A stretch of 64,000 nt of DNA from Candidatus Thiodiazotropha endoloripes (GTDB lineage: Bacteria; Pseudomonadota; Gammaproteobacteria; Chromatiales; Chromatiaceae). The notes under the pieces are model-generated. The model did not search any database. It was not told the DNA's origin and saw only the letters and a list, made by a program, of their open reading frames with translations. Position numbers and translations under genes: made by a program. Shown here in pieces: positions 9,110 through 17,660 of this stretch. The stretch covers positions 806,001 to 870,000 of the forward strand of contig NZ_LVJW01000006.1 of the NCBI RefSeq assembly GCF_001708965.1, written 5' to 3'. Position 1 is the stretch's first letter; each line of letters begins with the position of its first letter.

Positions 9110-10830
9110 AATTCAGGCCCTACCACAACATGCAGGCGCCAGTGCTGCTCATCCTCAACCCGGCCGGAAGCAACGTCGAAACGAACCGGTCCAACCGGAG
9201 ATTGCCAGCGCAGACCCAGACCAACACCATATGCCGTTTCAGAATCATAGTCCTGATCATAGGCGTTACCCGCATCGACAAACAGGGCACCACTCCATTT
9301 ACCGCTGATGTGGCGATCGATCTCCAGACTGCCCACGGCAAGATAGCGTCCGCCGATCACATCATCCGCTTCATCTTCAGGCCCCAGGTCCTGATAACCA
9401 AACCCCCGAACCGTGTTATCGCCACCGGCAAAGAAGCGCTTGCTCGGCGGCAACTCGGTGAAATCTTCAGCCCAGGTTGCTCCCAGCTCCAGCCGACTCA
9501 ACAGGCGCCATGCCCCATCACCCAGAGCACGAATATCCTTTCCACTGGCGTAGAGTTGAAAATAGCTGGTGGACGACAAAACGGCATCCGAAGCTCCCTC
9601 GATACGAAAATTCAGGCGTTTGCCCTTTTCAATCCGCTGCTTTCTGTCACTCTTGATGCGCAGCCAATCCACACTCGGCACCAACAGTCTTGCTTTACCC
9701 TCCTGACTGCCGACCTGATAGTCCTCATAGGTATACTCAAGCCCCAGGCTGCGCCGCCAGCCTCTGTCCAGGCTCACTGAGTGGGTAAGGTTGACCAGTG
9801 CCCGGTCCCCCTGATTGGTGTCGGAGTTGAAATGTTCATAGGAAGCACCCAGACGCAGATAGTCTTCGGTGGGCCGCTCAAGGGGTATGACATATTCACT
9901 GCTGATGCTGCTGATCGGTTCCGATATCTGAAATTCGGTGCGCATTCTGTGACCCCGACGGCCAATGCGGCGGTTTTTCCAATCAAGGGTCAGCCTCGGC
10001 CCGGTGTCAGTGGAGTAACCCAGACCGATGCGGTAGCGATTCTTTTTGTTGGGCTTGAGATTAATATCCACCGGCACCCGATCTCCCTCCACCTGATCCC
10101 GACGACTGATCACTTCGACTCTTTTGAAATATTCGCTGTCGGTCAATTGCCCCTGCAGATTGAGCAGCGCCTCCTGACTGAACGGATCACCCGTATTAAA
10201 AGGCACATAACGGGCCAGATAGTCAGCATCCATGACATCCTGATTGAATCGGACCTCACCGAAACGCAACCGCATGCCGGTATCCAGGTGCAGGCTGATG
10301 GTCGCCGTATCACTTACCGTATCCACCAGAATTCTGTGTTGCAGATATTTTGCGTCCAGGTAGCCCTGTTCGATGGTATCGGAAAGCAGTGACTGCTTCG
10401 CCCCGTCATAGAGACTTTGATCCAGCACATCACCTGTTTTCAGAGGAAAAACCTTGCTCACCCGAGGATCCTCACGGCCTTCACCGGAAACCTGGAAGTC
10501 AACCTCGACAATCTTCACCGCCGGGCCCGACTGGATGGTGTAAGTTGCCTGGAACCTCTGTTCCTGCTGTTCAAGTTTGCTGATGATGCTGGGCTTAAAA
10601 AAACCGAACGGCTTCAACGCTTCACGTATCTCACTCTCCGCTTTGTCATGCAGTAGGCGGAGCCTGGCCTGATTCAGTGAGGTGCGGTTTTTTTCCTGTT
10701 CGATAGAGAGGTATACCAGTACATTATCCCGCAACTGAGACTCCAATCCCTTAACACTGACCGCTACCTCCAGGCCATAGAGGTTAACTGGGATCAACAA
10801 CAGGACCAGTATAAAAATCGTGTTTCGCAT
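9106..10830 (-). CDS. tamA: Translocation and assembly module outer-membrane protein TamA
   Basis: 574 residues from the ATG at 10830, close to the length of characterised TamA (about 577). The open frame extends 46 codons further upstream, but the chosen start gives a proper signal peptide (MRNTIFILVLLLIPVNLYG) leading straight into the first POTRA domain. Three POTRA domains occupy about residues 20-270. The Omp85/BamA-type 16-strand barrel fills the rest, with the family VRGF motif (FFAGGDNTVRGFGYQDLGP) and the C-terminal GPVRFDVA/WRLHVVVGPEL strands. It inserts in the outer membrane and partners TamB, which overlaps its 3' end by 4 bases. Unusually weak Shine-Dalgarno sequence at this start. 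Confidence 0.95.
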   Translation of the reverse strand: MRNTIFILVLLLIPVNLYGLEVAVSVKGLESQLRDNVLVYLSIEQEKNRTSLNQARLRLLHDKAESEIREALKPFGFFKPSIISKLEQQEQRFQATYTIQSGPAVKIVEVDFQVSGEGREDPRVSKVFPLKTGDVLDQSLYDGAKQSLLSDTIEQGYLDAKYLQHRILVDTVSDTATISLHLDTGMRLRFGEVRFNQDVMDADYLARYVPFNTGDPFSQEALLNLQGQLTDSEYFKRVEVISRRDQVEGDRVPVDINLKPNKKNRYRIGLGYSTDTGPRLTLDWKNRRIGRRGHRMRTEFQISEPISSISSEYVIPLERPTEDYLRLGASYEHFNSDTNQGDRALVNLTHSVSLDRGWRRSLGLEYTYEDYQVGSQEGKARLLVPSVDWLRIKSDRKQRIEKGKRLNFRIEGASDAVLSSTSYFQLYASGKDIRALGDGAWRLLSRLELGATWAEDFTELPPSKRFFAGGDNTVRGFGYQDLGPEDEADDVIGGRYLAVGSLEIDRHISGKWSGALFVDAGNAYDQDYDSETAYGVGLGLRWQSPVGPVRFDVASGRVEDEQHWRLHVVVGPEL

Positions 10831-11295
10831 AAGGATTGCAGAAGCTGAACAGAATAGCTTTAAATCTAACCTTTGAGTTAATAAGAACCTTCTTGATAAG
10901 CCCGGATCCAGCCTGATCACAAGCGAGCAACGGGCACCTGGATTGACTCTGTCGGCCAGAGCAACCACAGCATATCAAATATCGATCTGCGACTTGTGCG
11001 ATTCTATCCCGAGCCGACAAATATTCACAAAGGTCCTGCTCACCGTCAATTAATGCGCTCACGCACAGACACACTGGACCTGTCTATTTCGAGGGTACGC
11101 TGAAAGCCAGCCGGTAGACGATTTGGATGCTGGAATAGGAGTAAGATACTAGGGCCTACTGGATACGTGTTAACAGACCCTAATACCGGGCAAGAGTTCC
11201 AGCAAGTTCTCCTCCCTGTAAGCCAGCTGCCAACCAGAGATCAAACCAGATACGATAGCGGAAACAGACGCAGTCCCAGCTGTATCAGAAGTAAA
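10831..11295. other. Intergenic region upstream of tamA
   Basis: 465 bases with no convincing gene. It holds the upstream part of the open tamA frame (non-coding by my start choice) and one copy of the interspersed repeat at 11150-11182. Nothing else recognisable. Confidence 0.6.
11150..11182 (-). repeat. Interspersed repeat copy 1 (TAGGGTCTGTTAACAC family)
   Basis: On the minus strand this reads TTAGGGTCTGTTAACACG, then TATCCAGTAGGCCCTA. The two ends are near-inverted copies of each other (TAGGGTCT/AGGCCCTA), like a collapsed pair of terminal repeats. Same core as copies at 26175, 32537, 37803 and 60336. Confidence 0.75.
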
Positions 11296-14200
11296 CTATC
11301 CGCGCAATGGATCAGGCAGATCCGAAGCAGAGGAGCCGCTGGTATTGCCGTTTTCCTTGATCAACAGTTTACTGGTCTCTGCTGCGGAAAGCGGCCGGCC
11401 AAAATAGAAACCCTGGGCATCATTGCAGCCTTCAGCCACCAGAAAGCGTCTCTGCTCCTCGTTCTCCACGCCTTCCGCCAGCACATTCAGATTCAGGTTC
11501 TTGGCCATCGCTATGATCGCACGGGTAATCGCCACATCATCAGCATCACCAGGCACATCATGTATAAACGAACGATCAATTTTCAGCCGTGTCAATGGAA
11601 ATCGTTTTAGATAGGCCAGTGATGAGTAACCCGTACCAAAATCATCAACCGCCAGGTCTGCACCAAGATCTCGCAACTGCTGCAGGATCGAAACCGAGGC
11701 CTCAGGATCTTTCATCAAAAAACCTTCAGTCACTTCAAACTCAAGCCACTCAGACCGGCACCCCGTCTCTTCCAGTATGGTTTTGATGGTCGGTATAAGC
11801 TCAGCACTGCTTATCTGTTTTACCGATAGATTGACCGCCAACTTCTGCGGCGCTATGCCCTGCTCGTACCAGCTGGCCATCTGCTTACAGGCAACTCGTA
11901 ACACCTGCTCTCCCAATGAAATGATCAGCCCGGTATCCTCAGCCAATGGAATAAACCTCGAAGGTGAGACCATACCCATATCGGGATGCATCCAACGTAC
12001 CAAAGCTTCAACGCCGATCAGACCACCACCGGCAGTATCATATTGAGGTTGGTAGTAGACAACCAATTGATCCTCAACCAATGCTCGCCGCAAACTTGAT
12101 TCGAGAAAAATCCTCTCAAAAGCCTGCTCGGTCATATCAGCGGTATAGTATTGGAATGTATTCTTACCCTCGTCTTTTGCTTTATACATGGCCGCATCCG
12201 CATTGCGCAGCAGGGTATCTGCCGTTCGACCATCCTGAGGATAGACGCTGATTCCGATACTCGCGGTCAGAAAGAACTGATGATTATCCATCTCAAACGG
12301 CAACTCAAGAGAGTGGATAATCTGCTGCGCCACCGTGGCTGCATGCTGTGGTTTTTTCAGCCCCTCTGAAATGAATGTAAATTCATCACCACCCAGTCGA
12401 GCCAACAGATCCTCTTCCCGCACACTTTCCGAAAATCGCTTGGCAACCTCTTTCAAGACCATATCGCCAACCGCATGACCAAGACTGTCATTGATCTCTT
12501 TAAATCGATCCAGATCGACAAACAGCACCGCCAGTTGAGAGTTACTACGTTTGGCTTTACTGATCGCCTGTTGCAGACGCATCAGAAACAACGCCCTGTT
12601 GGGCAGATTGGTCAGGGAATCATGGTGCGCCAGATGTTGCAGGTTATCCTTCTGCTGTTTGACCTCATCCAGGAGCTCAAGATGCTCAGTGATATCCCTG
12701 GCCACTTCGATAACACCACGCAGAGTGCCATCACTGTTCAGCAGAGGAGAGGCGATCACCTCCACCCGTTTCAATTTGCTACTGTTTGACGAAAATGGCC
12801 GGGTCAAGATTGCACTGGCCTGACGGCCGTTCTCAAGTACCCGGTGAACAGGGCAATCCTGAGCATCAGATCGGTCTGCCGGATAGGAGACGAATGGCAG
12901 ATCAAAGTAGTATTTGGGCAGATCACGCTCAAAACCAAATCCCTTCAGTACCTGTTTGACACTCTTGTTCATTAATTGAATCTGCAGGTCGGGATCGATC
13001 ACCATCACCACATCTGTGATGTTATCGATAACTGCCTGCAAAAACTCCCGTTCGCTGTAAACCTGCATCTCCATATTGAGACGATCAGTCACATCATGGG
13101 TCAATCCAAGATGTTCGATAACCTCACCTTCAGAATCCATGATTGGCACTGCATGGGTTTCCAGCCAGATATGCCTGCCTTTCAACCCGGTAATACTGAA
13201 CGTCAAGGAGGCACTCTGACCTTCAAAGACCAATTGATTGATCTGTTCAAATGCGTCTTTGTATGGCTCATCAATCAAATCAAAAATAATATTCTTTGAC
13301 AATTGATCCAATGTATCCGCCTGAATGATCTCAAGCCCTTTCGGATTGATACTGAGCAGCTCCCCATCTTTTCCGATGGTACTGACACAGGCAGGTTGTG
13401 AATTGACCAGACGCCTGAGATTCTGCTCTCCGGCTCTTAATTCTCCCTCCATTCTTTTACGCTCGGTAATATCTTCCACAAAGGCAATTGAGGAGAAGAC
13501 TCTGCCATCCCGTTGTCGCAAAGTTACCGCACTGAAGTGTGTCGGGATGTTGTACCCATCCTTATGCCGCAGCTCAATATCGTAACTGCGTCTTTCGACT
13601 TTACTTATTCTGTTTGTCTGCTCAATAAAAATCTGTTTATTTGTCTCGTCGACGAACTCCATTGGGGTTTTCCCAAGCATCTCCTCCTTACTGTAACCCA
13701 ATAAATCCTGCAGGCGATCATTGACATCCACTGTCTTGCGTTGAGGATCAATGACCCACATTCCCTCAGGTGCAGCATTAAAAATTGTTCGATAACTGCG
13801 CTCTTTTTCGATCAGCTCTGTGGTATGTTGCCTGACCAGTAATCGCAGCCTGACGATAATTAACGACAGCAATAAGCCGATCGTCAACAGCGCACCAATC
13901 AGGACTGAAATATAGTGTTCATAGCTCCAGCTCAGCCAATCAGGTATCGGTGGCTTCGCCTGGTACAGCAACCCTTCGATACGGCTATTCTCTCCTAGAA
14001 AATTCAATTCAATGAATATCTCATGTATCTGTCTCCAGCGTTCAGGATGCATGTAGCCGATCTCAACCAACAGTGGCTGTATCAACTCTTTGGAAACATC
14101 AGCTTCATAGACAAGATGGGCACGAGACATACCCTGGGTATTGTAATTTTGCAGAATCAGATCAACGACCTCATCCCGATTTGCCAAGGCATAGGCCCAG

Positions 14201-14961
14201 CCCTTGAGTGTCGCCTTGCGAAAGTTTTCAACCTGCTCAGGATCTTCACTGATTCGCTGCTCGGTTGTAACCAGCACATCGCCATAGAAGTCGATGCCAT
14301 AATCCTTCGGCATGATATGGCGGGGCACCACTCCCGCCTGACCCAGCAGAAAACCCTGATCAGTCATATAGGCATTGAAGGCATCAGTCTCTCCAGACAA
14401 CAAAGAATTCGCATCAAAACTGCTGGGCAGGCGAATATACTCATCGCTGGTAAGACCGCCTCTTTTCAGCATCGCATGGAGTGCAGCATCCTGCGTACCA
14501 GTGCCGATCATCACCCGCCGTCCAAACAAATCGGAAACCCGGTGAATATCGGAATCGCCTCTTACCAGTAAGGCGTAAGGGCTGTGCTGATAGATCGCCG
14601 CCAAGGCCACCACCGGATAGCCATTGGCTCGCTTGATCAGAGCATTCGCCCCGCTGACGGCATAATCCGCCTCACCCTCGAGCATCACTTCAACCGGGGC
14701 GCGACCCTGATGCTCCCTGATTTCCACCTCCAGACCCAACTCTCTGTAGTAACCCTTCGCCTTGGCAGCATAGTATCCGGCAAATTGAAACTGATGCTTC
14801 CACTTCAGCTGCAGAACAACCGACTGATATCCACGATTGGCTTGTTGCGGATTGTTGGTAGACAGCAGCGGGCCGCTGCAAGCTATCAGAAACAGCAGAG
14901 TGATCAGCCTGGAAAACCACATCGGCTTACTGCCTGGATGATTACACATAGATTCGAACAT
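11296..14961 (-). CDS. Periplasmic-binding/PAS/GGDEF/EAL sensory c-di-GMP protein
   Basis: 1221 residues. After an N-terminal signal or lipoprotein-like segment (MWFSRLITLLFLIAC, residues 14-28) comes an NMT1/THI5-like periplasmic binding domain (about 45-330; LKWKHQFQFAGYYAAKAKGYY, GTGTQDAALHAML). A membrane helix follows (about 348-372). The cytoplasmic part has three PAS domains (about 385-765), a GGDEF domain with intact GGDEF near 856-860 preceded by an inhibitory-site RxxD (REED), and an EAL domain with intact EAL near residue 983 and DDFGTGYSSL. Both catalytic domains look competent, so it may make or destroy c-di-GMP according to signal. NMT1/THI5-like domains bind small molecules such as thiamine precursors, but the ligand here is unknown. 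Monocistronic, flanked by interspersed repeats. Confidence 0.92.
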   Translation of the reverse strand: MFESMCNHPGSKPMWFSRLITLLFLIACSGPLLSTNNPQQANRGYQSVVLQLKWKHQFQFAGYYAAKAKGYYRELGLEVEIREHQGRAPVEVMLEGEADYAVSGANALIKRANGYPVVALAAIYQHSPYALLVRGDSDIHRVSDLFGRRVMIGTGTQDAALHAMLKRGGLTSDEYIRLPSSFDANSLLSGETDAFNAYMTDQGFLLGQAGVVPRHIMPKDYGIDFYGDVLVTTEQRISEDPEQVENFRKATLKGWAYALANRDEVVDLILQNYNTQGMSRAHLVYEADVSKELIQPLLVEIGYMHPERWRQIHEIFIELNFLGENSRIEGLLYQAKPPIPDWLSWSYEHYISVLIGALLTIGLLLSLIIVRLRLLVRQHTTELIEKERSYRTIFNAAPEGMWVIDPQRKTVDVNDRLQDLLGYSKEEMLGKTPMEFVDETNKQIFIEQTNRISKVERRSYDIELRHKDGYNIPTHFSAVTLRQRDGRVFSSIAFVEDITERKRMEGELRAGEQNLRRLVNSQPACVSTIGKDGELLSINPKGLEIIQADTLDQLSKNIIFDLIDEPYKDAFEQINQLVFEGQSASLTFSITGLKGRHIWLETHAVPIMDSEGEVIEHLGLTHDVTDRLNMEMQVYSEREFLQAVIDNITDVVMVIDPDLQIQLMNKSVKQVLKGFGFERDLPKYYFDLPFVSYPADRSDAQDCPVHRVLENGRQASAILTRPFSSNSSKLKRVEVIASPLLNSDGTLRGVIEVARDITEHLELLDEVKQQKDNLQHLAHHDSLTNLPNRALFLMRLQQAISKAKRSNSQLAVLFVDLDRFKEINDSLGHAVGDMVLKEVAKRFSESVREEDLLARLGGDEFTFISEGLKKPQHAATVAQQIIHSLELPFEMDNHQFFLTASIGISVYPQDGRTADTLLRNADAAMYKAKDEGKNTFQYYTADMTEQAFERIFLESSLRRALVEDQLVVYYQPQYDTAGGGLIGVEALVRWMHPDMGMVSPSRFIPLAEDTGLIISLGEQVLRVACKQMASWYEQGIAPQKLAVNLSVKQISSAELIPTIKTILEETGCRSEWLEFEVTEGFLMKDPEASVSILQQLRDLGADLAVDDFGTGYSSLAYLKRFPLTRLKIDRSFIHDVPGDADDVAITRAIIAMAKNLNLNVLAEGVENEEQRRFLVAEGCNDAQGFYFGRPLSAAETSKLLIKENGNTSGSSASDLPDPLRG

Positions 14962-15187
14962 TCTGGAAAAATCAGGCCAATCAGAGCCTGTATCAATAAA
15001 AAGCCTATTGAGAAAGTTATCGGCGGTGGTTGTTCACCCTTTAACCACAAAGACTTAGCCAGCGATTGTTACTGACGCCCAAGACAATGGATCGGGGGGT
15101 ACCGGTGAGGCTGGTTGACGCTTTGGATGACAACAGGCACATAGGATTTCAGGATATGGTTAATCAGACCAAACAGACCCTAACCCA

Positions 15188-15562
15188 ATGAAAACTCTAG
15201 ATATCCACACCCATTTGCTCAATCCTGCAGCGAGTTCACACAGAGAATACGATAAAATAGCCGTGCGTTTTTTTGCCAAGGGCCTCAGTGTCGATCCAGC
15301 CCGTTTGAGAGACACCCCCTATCAGACCTACCTCGAAGCGATGGTAAAATCGTTACTTCAACAAACGACCCGTGATCAACAGATTCACCGGGCTCAGTGC
15401 AACTTCCAGAAGAAACCAGGACAGATCTACCACCTCCACCAGAACCGTCATGGAAATACCCTGCTCTCCATGCTCTTGCCGGATGACTGGCAGGGCAAAA
15501 TTATTAAAGACAAGAGTGACCACCTGAAAGCGATTCATCAACTGCTCAGCGACCAGATGTAA
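15188..15562 (+). pseudogene. Truncated amidohydrolase-like gene with unrelated tail
   Basis: 124 codons. The first roughly 50 residues (MKTLDIHTHLLNPA, then YDKIAVRFFAKGLSVDPARLR) look like the start of a metal-dependent amidohydrolase TIM barrel, with the HxH metal motif of strand 1. The rest of that barrel (normally about 300 residues) is absent. The remaining 70 residues do not continue the family and I do not recognise them. It may be a deletion fusion that is still translated, or a dead gene. No good ribosome site is visible; the sequence just upstream (15173-15183, ACAGACCCTAA) resembles one end of the interspersed repeat, a possible agent of the rearrangement. Confidence 0.5.
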
Positions 15563-15624
15563 CCAATGGCCAAAGCGTTCGCATCCAGGTGGCATTCCAT
15601 TACCCCGGCACAGAGTTTGATAAA

Positions 15625-16125
15625 TCAAGAACTCTTCTGACTGAACAACAGCTTCATCAATGCACGTGGTTCGCGATCGTTTGCATTGGCGATTTCGACA
15701 ATCGTATCTGCGCTGTCCTCCACTTTGAGCCCGGCCGCCTGCATGCGAGTCACCACACTCTGGGGTGTCTCATTGAGCAGTGGCGCCACCTCATCCACCG
15801 GTGAAGACTCTATACTCATCACGATGTTCATCATCGGGCTGGCGCCGGCATCCGTAAGGGATAAAAATATAAAGGCACTGCTGACGAGAGCCACAGATCC
15901 GACCAGACTCAAAGCCATGGGTTGAGCAAAGTACTTCTTAATCCCCCCCCAATGATTGAGCACATGCAAACCAATGGCGATGGCAAACACCATACCGACC
16001 CACTCATGTGCCAGCTGTATCGGATTATGTACACCAAAAAACATCAGCACACCGGAAATCACCACAACCAGACCGCTTCCAATGATCAGTGGCGTCGACC
16101 ATTTACGGGTATTCAGATTATTCAT
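15625..16125 (-). CDS. DUF4405-type membrane protein with conserved histidines
   Basis: 166 residues from the ATG at 16125 (the open frame runs 14 codons further). Three hydrophobic helices are visible, at about 10-30, 38-58 and 68-90. Histidines lie at the membrane faces (GVHNPIQLAHEW, GLHVLNHWGG) as in DUF4405 and cytochrome b561-like proteins, where such residues may ligand haem. The C-terminal 60 residues form a soluble domain (VAPLLNETPQSVVTRMQAAGLKV) like those fused to DUF4405 for periplasmic sensing or maturation. The reaction is unknown. It lies tail-to-head with the Met/Gly-rich secreted protein gene, 185 bases downstream of that gene's terminator. Confidence 0.75.
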   Translation of the reverse strand: MNNLNTRKWSTPLIIGSGLVVVISGVLMFFGVHNPIQLAHEWVGMVFAIAIGLHVLNHWGGIKKYFAQPMALSLVGSVALVSSAFIFLSLTDAGASPMMNIVMSIESSPVDEVAPLLNETPQSVVTRMQAAGLKVEDSADTIVEIANANDREPRALMKLLFSQKSS

Positions 16126-16306
16126 TGTTAATAGACTCTCTATCCTGCGTCCCGCCACGACGGGCATTAGATCATGATTTTCAACAGAAGACCTCTGACT
16201 CAGCCATCATCCAGGCACCGGTTTTTCCCGGACCTTGGTAGTCACCAGAACGACGAACAGAGCACCAATCAGAGATCCCTTGGATATCCCTTAAGCATGA
16301 AACCGT

Positions 16307-16348
16307 AAAAGTTAGCGGGGTGGTGCAATGCCACCCCGTACTGCTAAC
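16307..16348 (-). terminator. Intrinsic terminator of the secreted Met/Gly-rich protein gene
   Basis: A strong stem-loop (GTTAGC...GCTAAC outer arms, GGGGTGG/CCACCCC inner arms) at 16311-16348, followed on the minus strand by TTTT at 16307-16310. It starts 7 bases after the stop codon at 16355. Confidence 0.75.
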
Positions 16349-16354
16349 GATCGG

Positions 16355-16744
16355 TTAACGCTTGAAGCCACCTCGAGGCAGACCATTGTCACGATCCACT
16401 TCAACTTGGCGCACCAGTGAATTATCAACGGTGATGATATCCACCAGATAGGTATCCCCATCCTTTTCTGTCACCTGCCCCACTTTCAAGCGATCATTAC
16501 CGCGCATGATCAGACGCGCTGATACCAGAGTTTTCGCCTCTTCAGCGGTCAGATCCAACTCCCGCGCCATCGCCGGCCCGAACTTGCCTTTACCTTGCAT
16601 CATGCCAGGAGCACCCATCATATCGCCACGATCGCAGTAACCTCTTTTACCCCCCCAGCCTGCATCGGCACTGGAAGCAAGAACAAACAGTCCTGATGTC
16701 GCAATGACTGCAGAAACGATGCTAACCTTTAAAGCTTTATTCAT
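16355..16744 (-). CDS. Small secreted Met/Gly-rich protein of unknown function
   Basis: 129 residues with a clear signal peptide (MNKALKVSIVSAVIATSGLFVLASSADA, cleavage near residue 28). The mature part opens with a Gly/Met/Lys-rich stretch (GDMMGAPGMMQGKGK) and then a compact alpha/beta region. The Met cluster could bind copper or another soft metal, but this is only a suggestion. It is divergent from an OmpR-type response regulator across a 181-base region that contains repeated TTTGT-ACA-like motifs, so it may be a target of that two-component system. It has its own strong terminator. No family name recognised. Confidence 0.75.
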   Translation of the reverse strand: MNKALKVSIVSAVIATSGLFVLASSADAGWGGKRGYCDRGDMMGAPGMMQGKGKFGPAMARELDLTAEEAKTLVSARLIMRGNDRLKVGQVTEKDGDTYLVDIITVDNSLVRQVEVDRDNGLPRGGFKR

Positions 16745-16830
16745 ATCACTTTCCTCTATTGATTGGTTGCTTTGTCTTACTGACGACTACCATTTAAGAC
16801 CCTGCATGTGTCGCCCCCGTGCCAACCAAC

Positions 16831-16886
16831 GACAGATTTGTAACAGCCCATGACAATCCCTGGATTTGACACAATCTGTCACAAAC
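16831..16886. promoter_or_regulatory. Repeated TTTGTnACA motifs between divergent genes, candidate response-regulator sites
   Basis: GACAGATTTGTAACAG at 16831-16846 and ATTTGACACAATCTGTCACAAA at about 16864-16885 share a TTTGTnACAG core in both orientations. OmpR-family regulators bind repeated sites of this kind, and an OmpR-type regulator gene starts 40 bases away. Assignment is inferred. Confidence 0.4.
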
Positions 16887-16925
16887 TTCCTTTCCGCCTG
16901 TCAACGCTTGCCTTAAACTGAGCAC

Positions 16926-17660
16926 ATGGATAGCCAACCCCACATTCTCGTTGTTGATGATCACCAGGAGATTCGCACCCTGTTGCAACGTTTTCTCACG
17001 GATCATGGATATCGCATCACCACCGCATCGAATGGCGTCGAGATGAAGAAGCGCCTGCAGGATGCAGCGATTGATCTGATCGTGCTCGATCTGATGATGC
17101 CCGGTGAAGATGGCCTGACCCTGTGCCGCAACCTTCGCGCCGAGTCGAATATCCCTGTCATCATGCTGACCGCCATGGGTGAAGAGACCGACCGGATCAT
17201 CGGCCTGGAGATGGGAGCTGACGACTATCTGGCAAAACCATTCAACCCCAGAGAGTTACTTGCACGTATCAAAGCTGTGATGCGGCGCATGGGTACAATG
17301 CCTGAAGTCAGCCGTGAGGAGCTGTCGCAGCAACTGAATTTCCTAGGCTGGACACTGCGACCGGCATCCCGTGAACTGACCGATCCGCAACAGACCCTGG
17401 TCCCATTGAGCACCGCCGAATTCACCCTGTTGATGGCCTTTGTCACCCGCCCGGGCCGGGTACTCTCACGGGACCAGTTGCTCGATCTGGCACGTGGACG
17501 TGAAGCGCGTGCTTTTGACCGGGCGATCGACACGCTGGTCAGCCGACTGCGGCGCAAATTACGTGATCAACCCCGCAACCCGCAGATTATTAAAACCGTG
17601 CGTGGCGGCGGATATCTTTTTGCCGCCAAGGTAGAGAACAACAATGCGTCTCTGGCCTGA
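16926..17660 (+). CDS. OmpR-family response regulator
   Basis: 244 residues. The N-terminal receiver domain (about 6-118) has the acidic pocket D11/D12, phosphoacceptor Asp55 in IVLDLMMPGEDG, Thr in MLTAMG and Lys in LAKPFNP. The C-terminal OmpR/PhoB winged helix (about 140-235) contains LSTAEFTLLMAFV, RDQLLDLARGREARAFDRAIDTLVSRLRRKL and the wing IKTVRGGGYLF. The sequence is close to OmpR itself (RAFDRAIDTLVSRLRRKL is OmpR-like), but the regulon may differ. It overlaps the sensor kinase gene by 17 bases, and the divergent secreted-protein gene shares its upstream region, so autoregulation and control of that gene are plausible. Confidence 0.95.
   Translation: MDSQPHILVVDDHQEIRTLLQRFLTDHGYRITTASNGVEMKKRLQDAAIDLIVLDLMMPGEDGLTLCRNLRAESNIPVIMLTAMGEETDRIIGLEMGADDYLAKPFNPRELLARIKAVMRRMGTMPEVSREELSQQLNFLGWTLRPASRELTDPQQTLVPLSTAEFTLLMAFVTRPGRVLSRDQLLDLARGREARAFDRAIDTLVSRLRRKLRDQPRNPQIIKTVRGGGYLFAAKVENNNASLA

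Noticed and set aside
9130-10392. Long plus-strand frames (216 and 203 codons) inside tamA
   Set aside because: Antisense to an unmistakable Omp85 protein; no independent evidence.
14023-15075. Plus-strand frames of 182 and 163 codons opposite the PBP/PAS/GGDEF/EAL gene
   Set aside because: Antisense shadows of the binding domain coding region.
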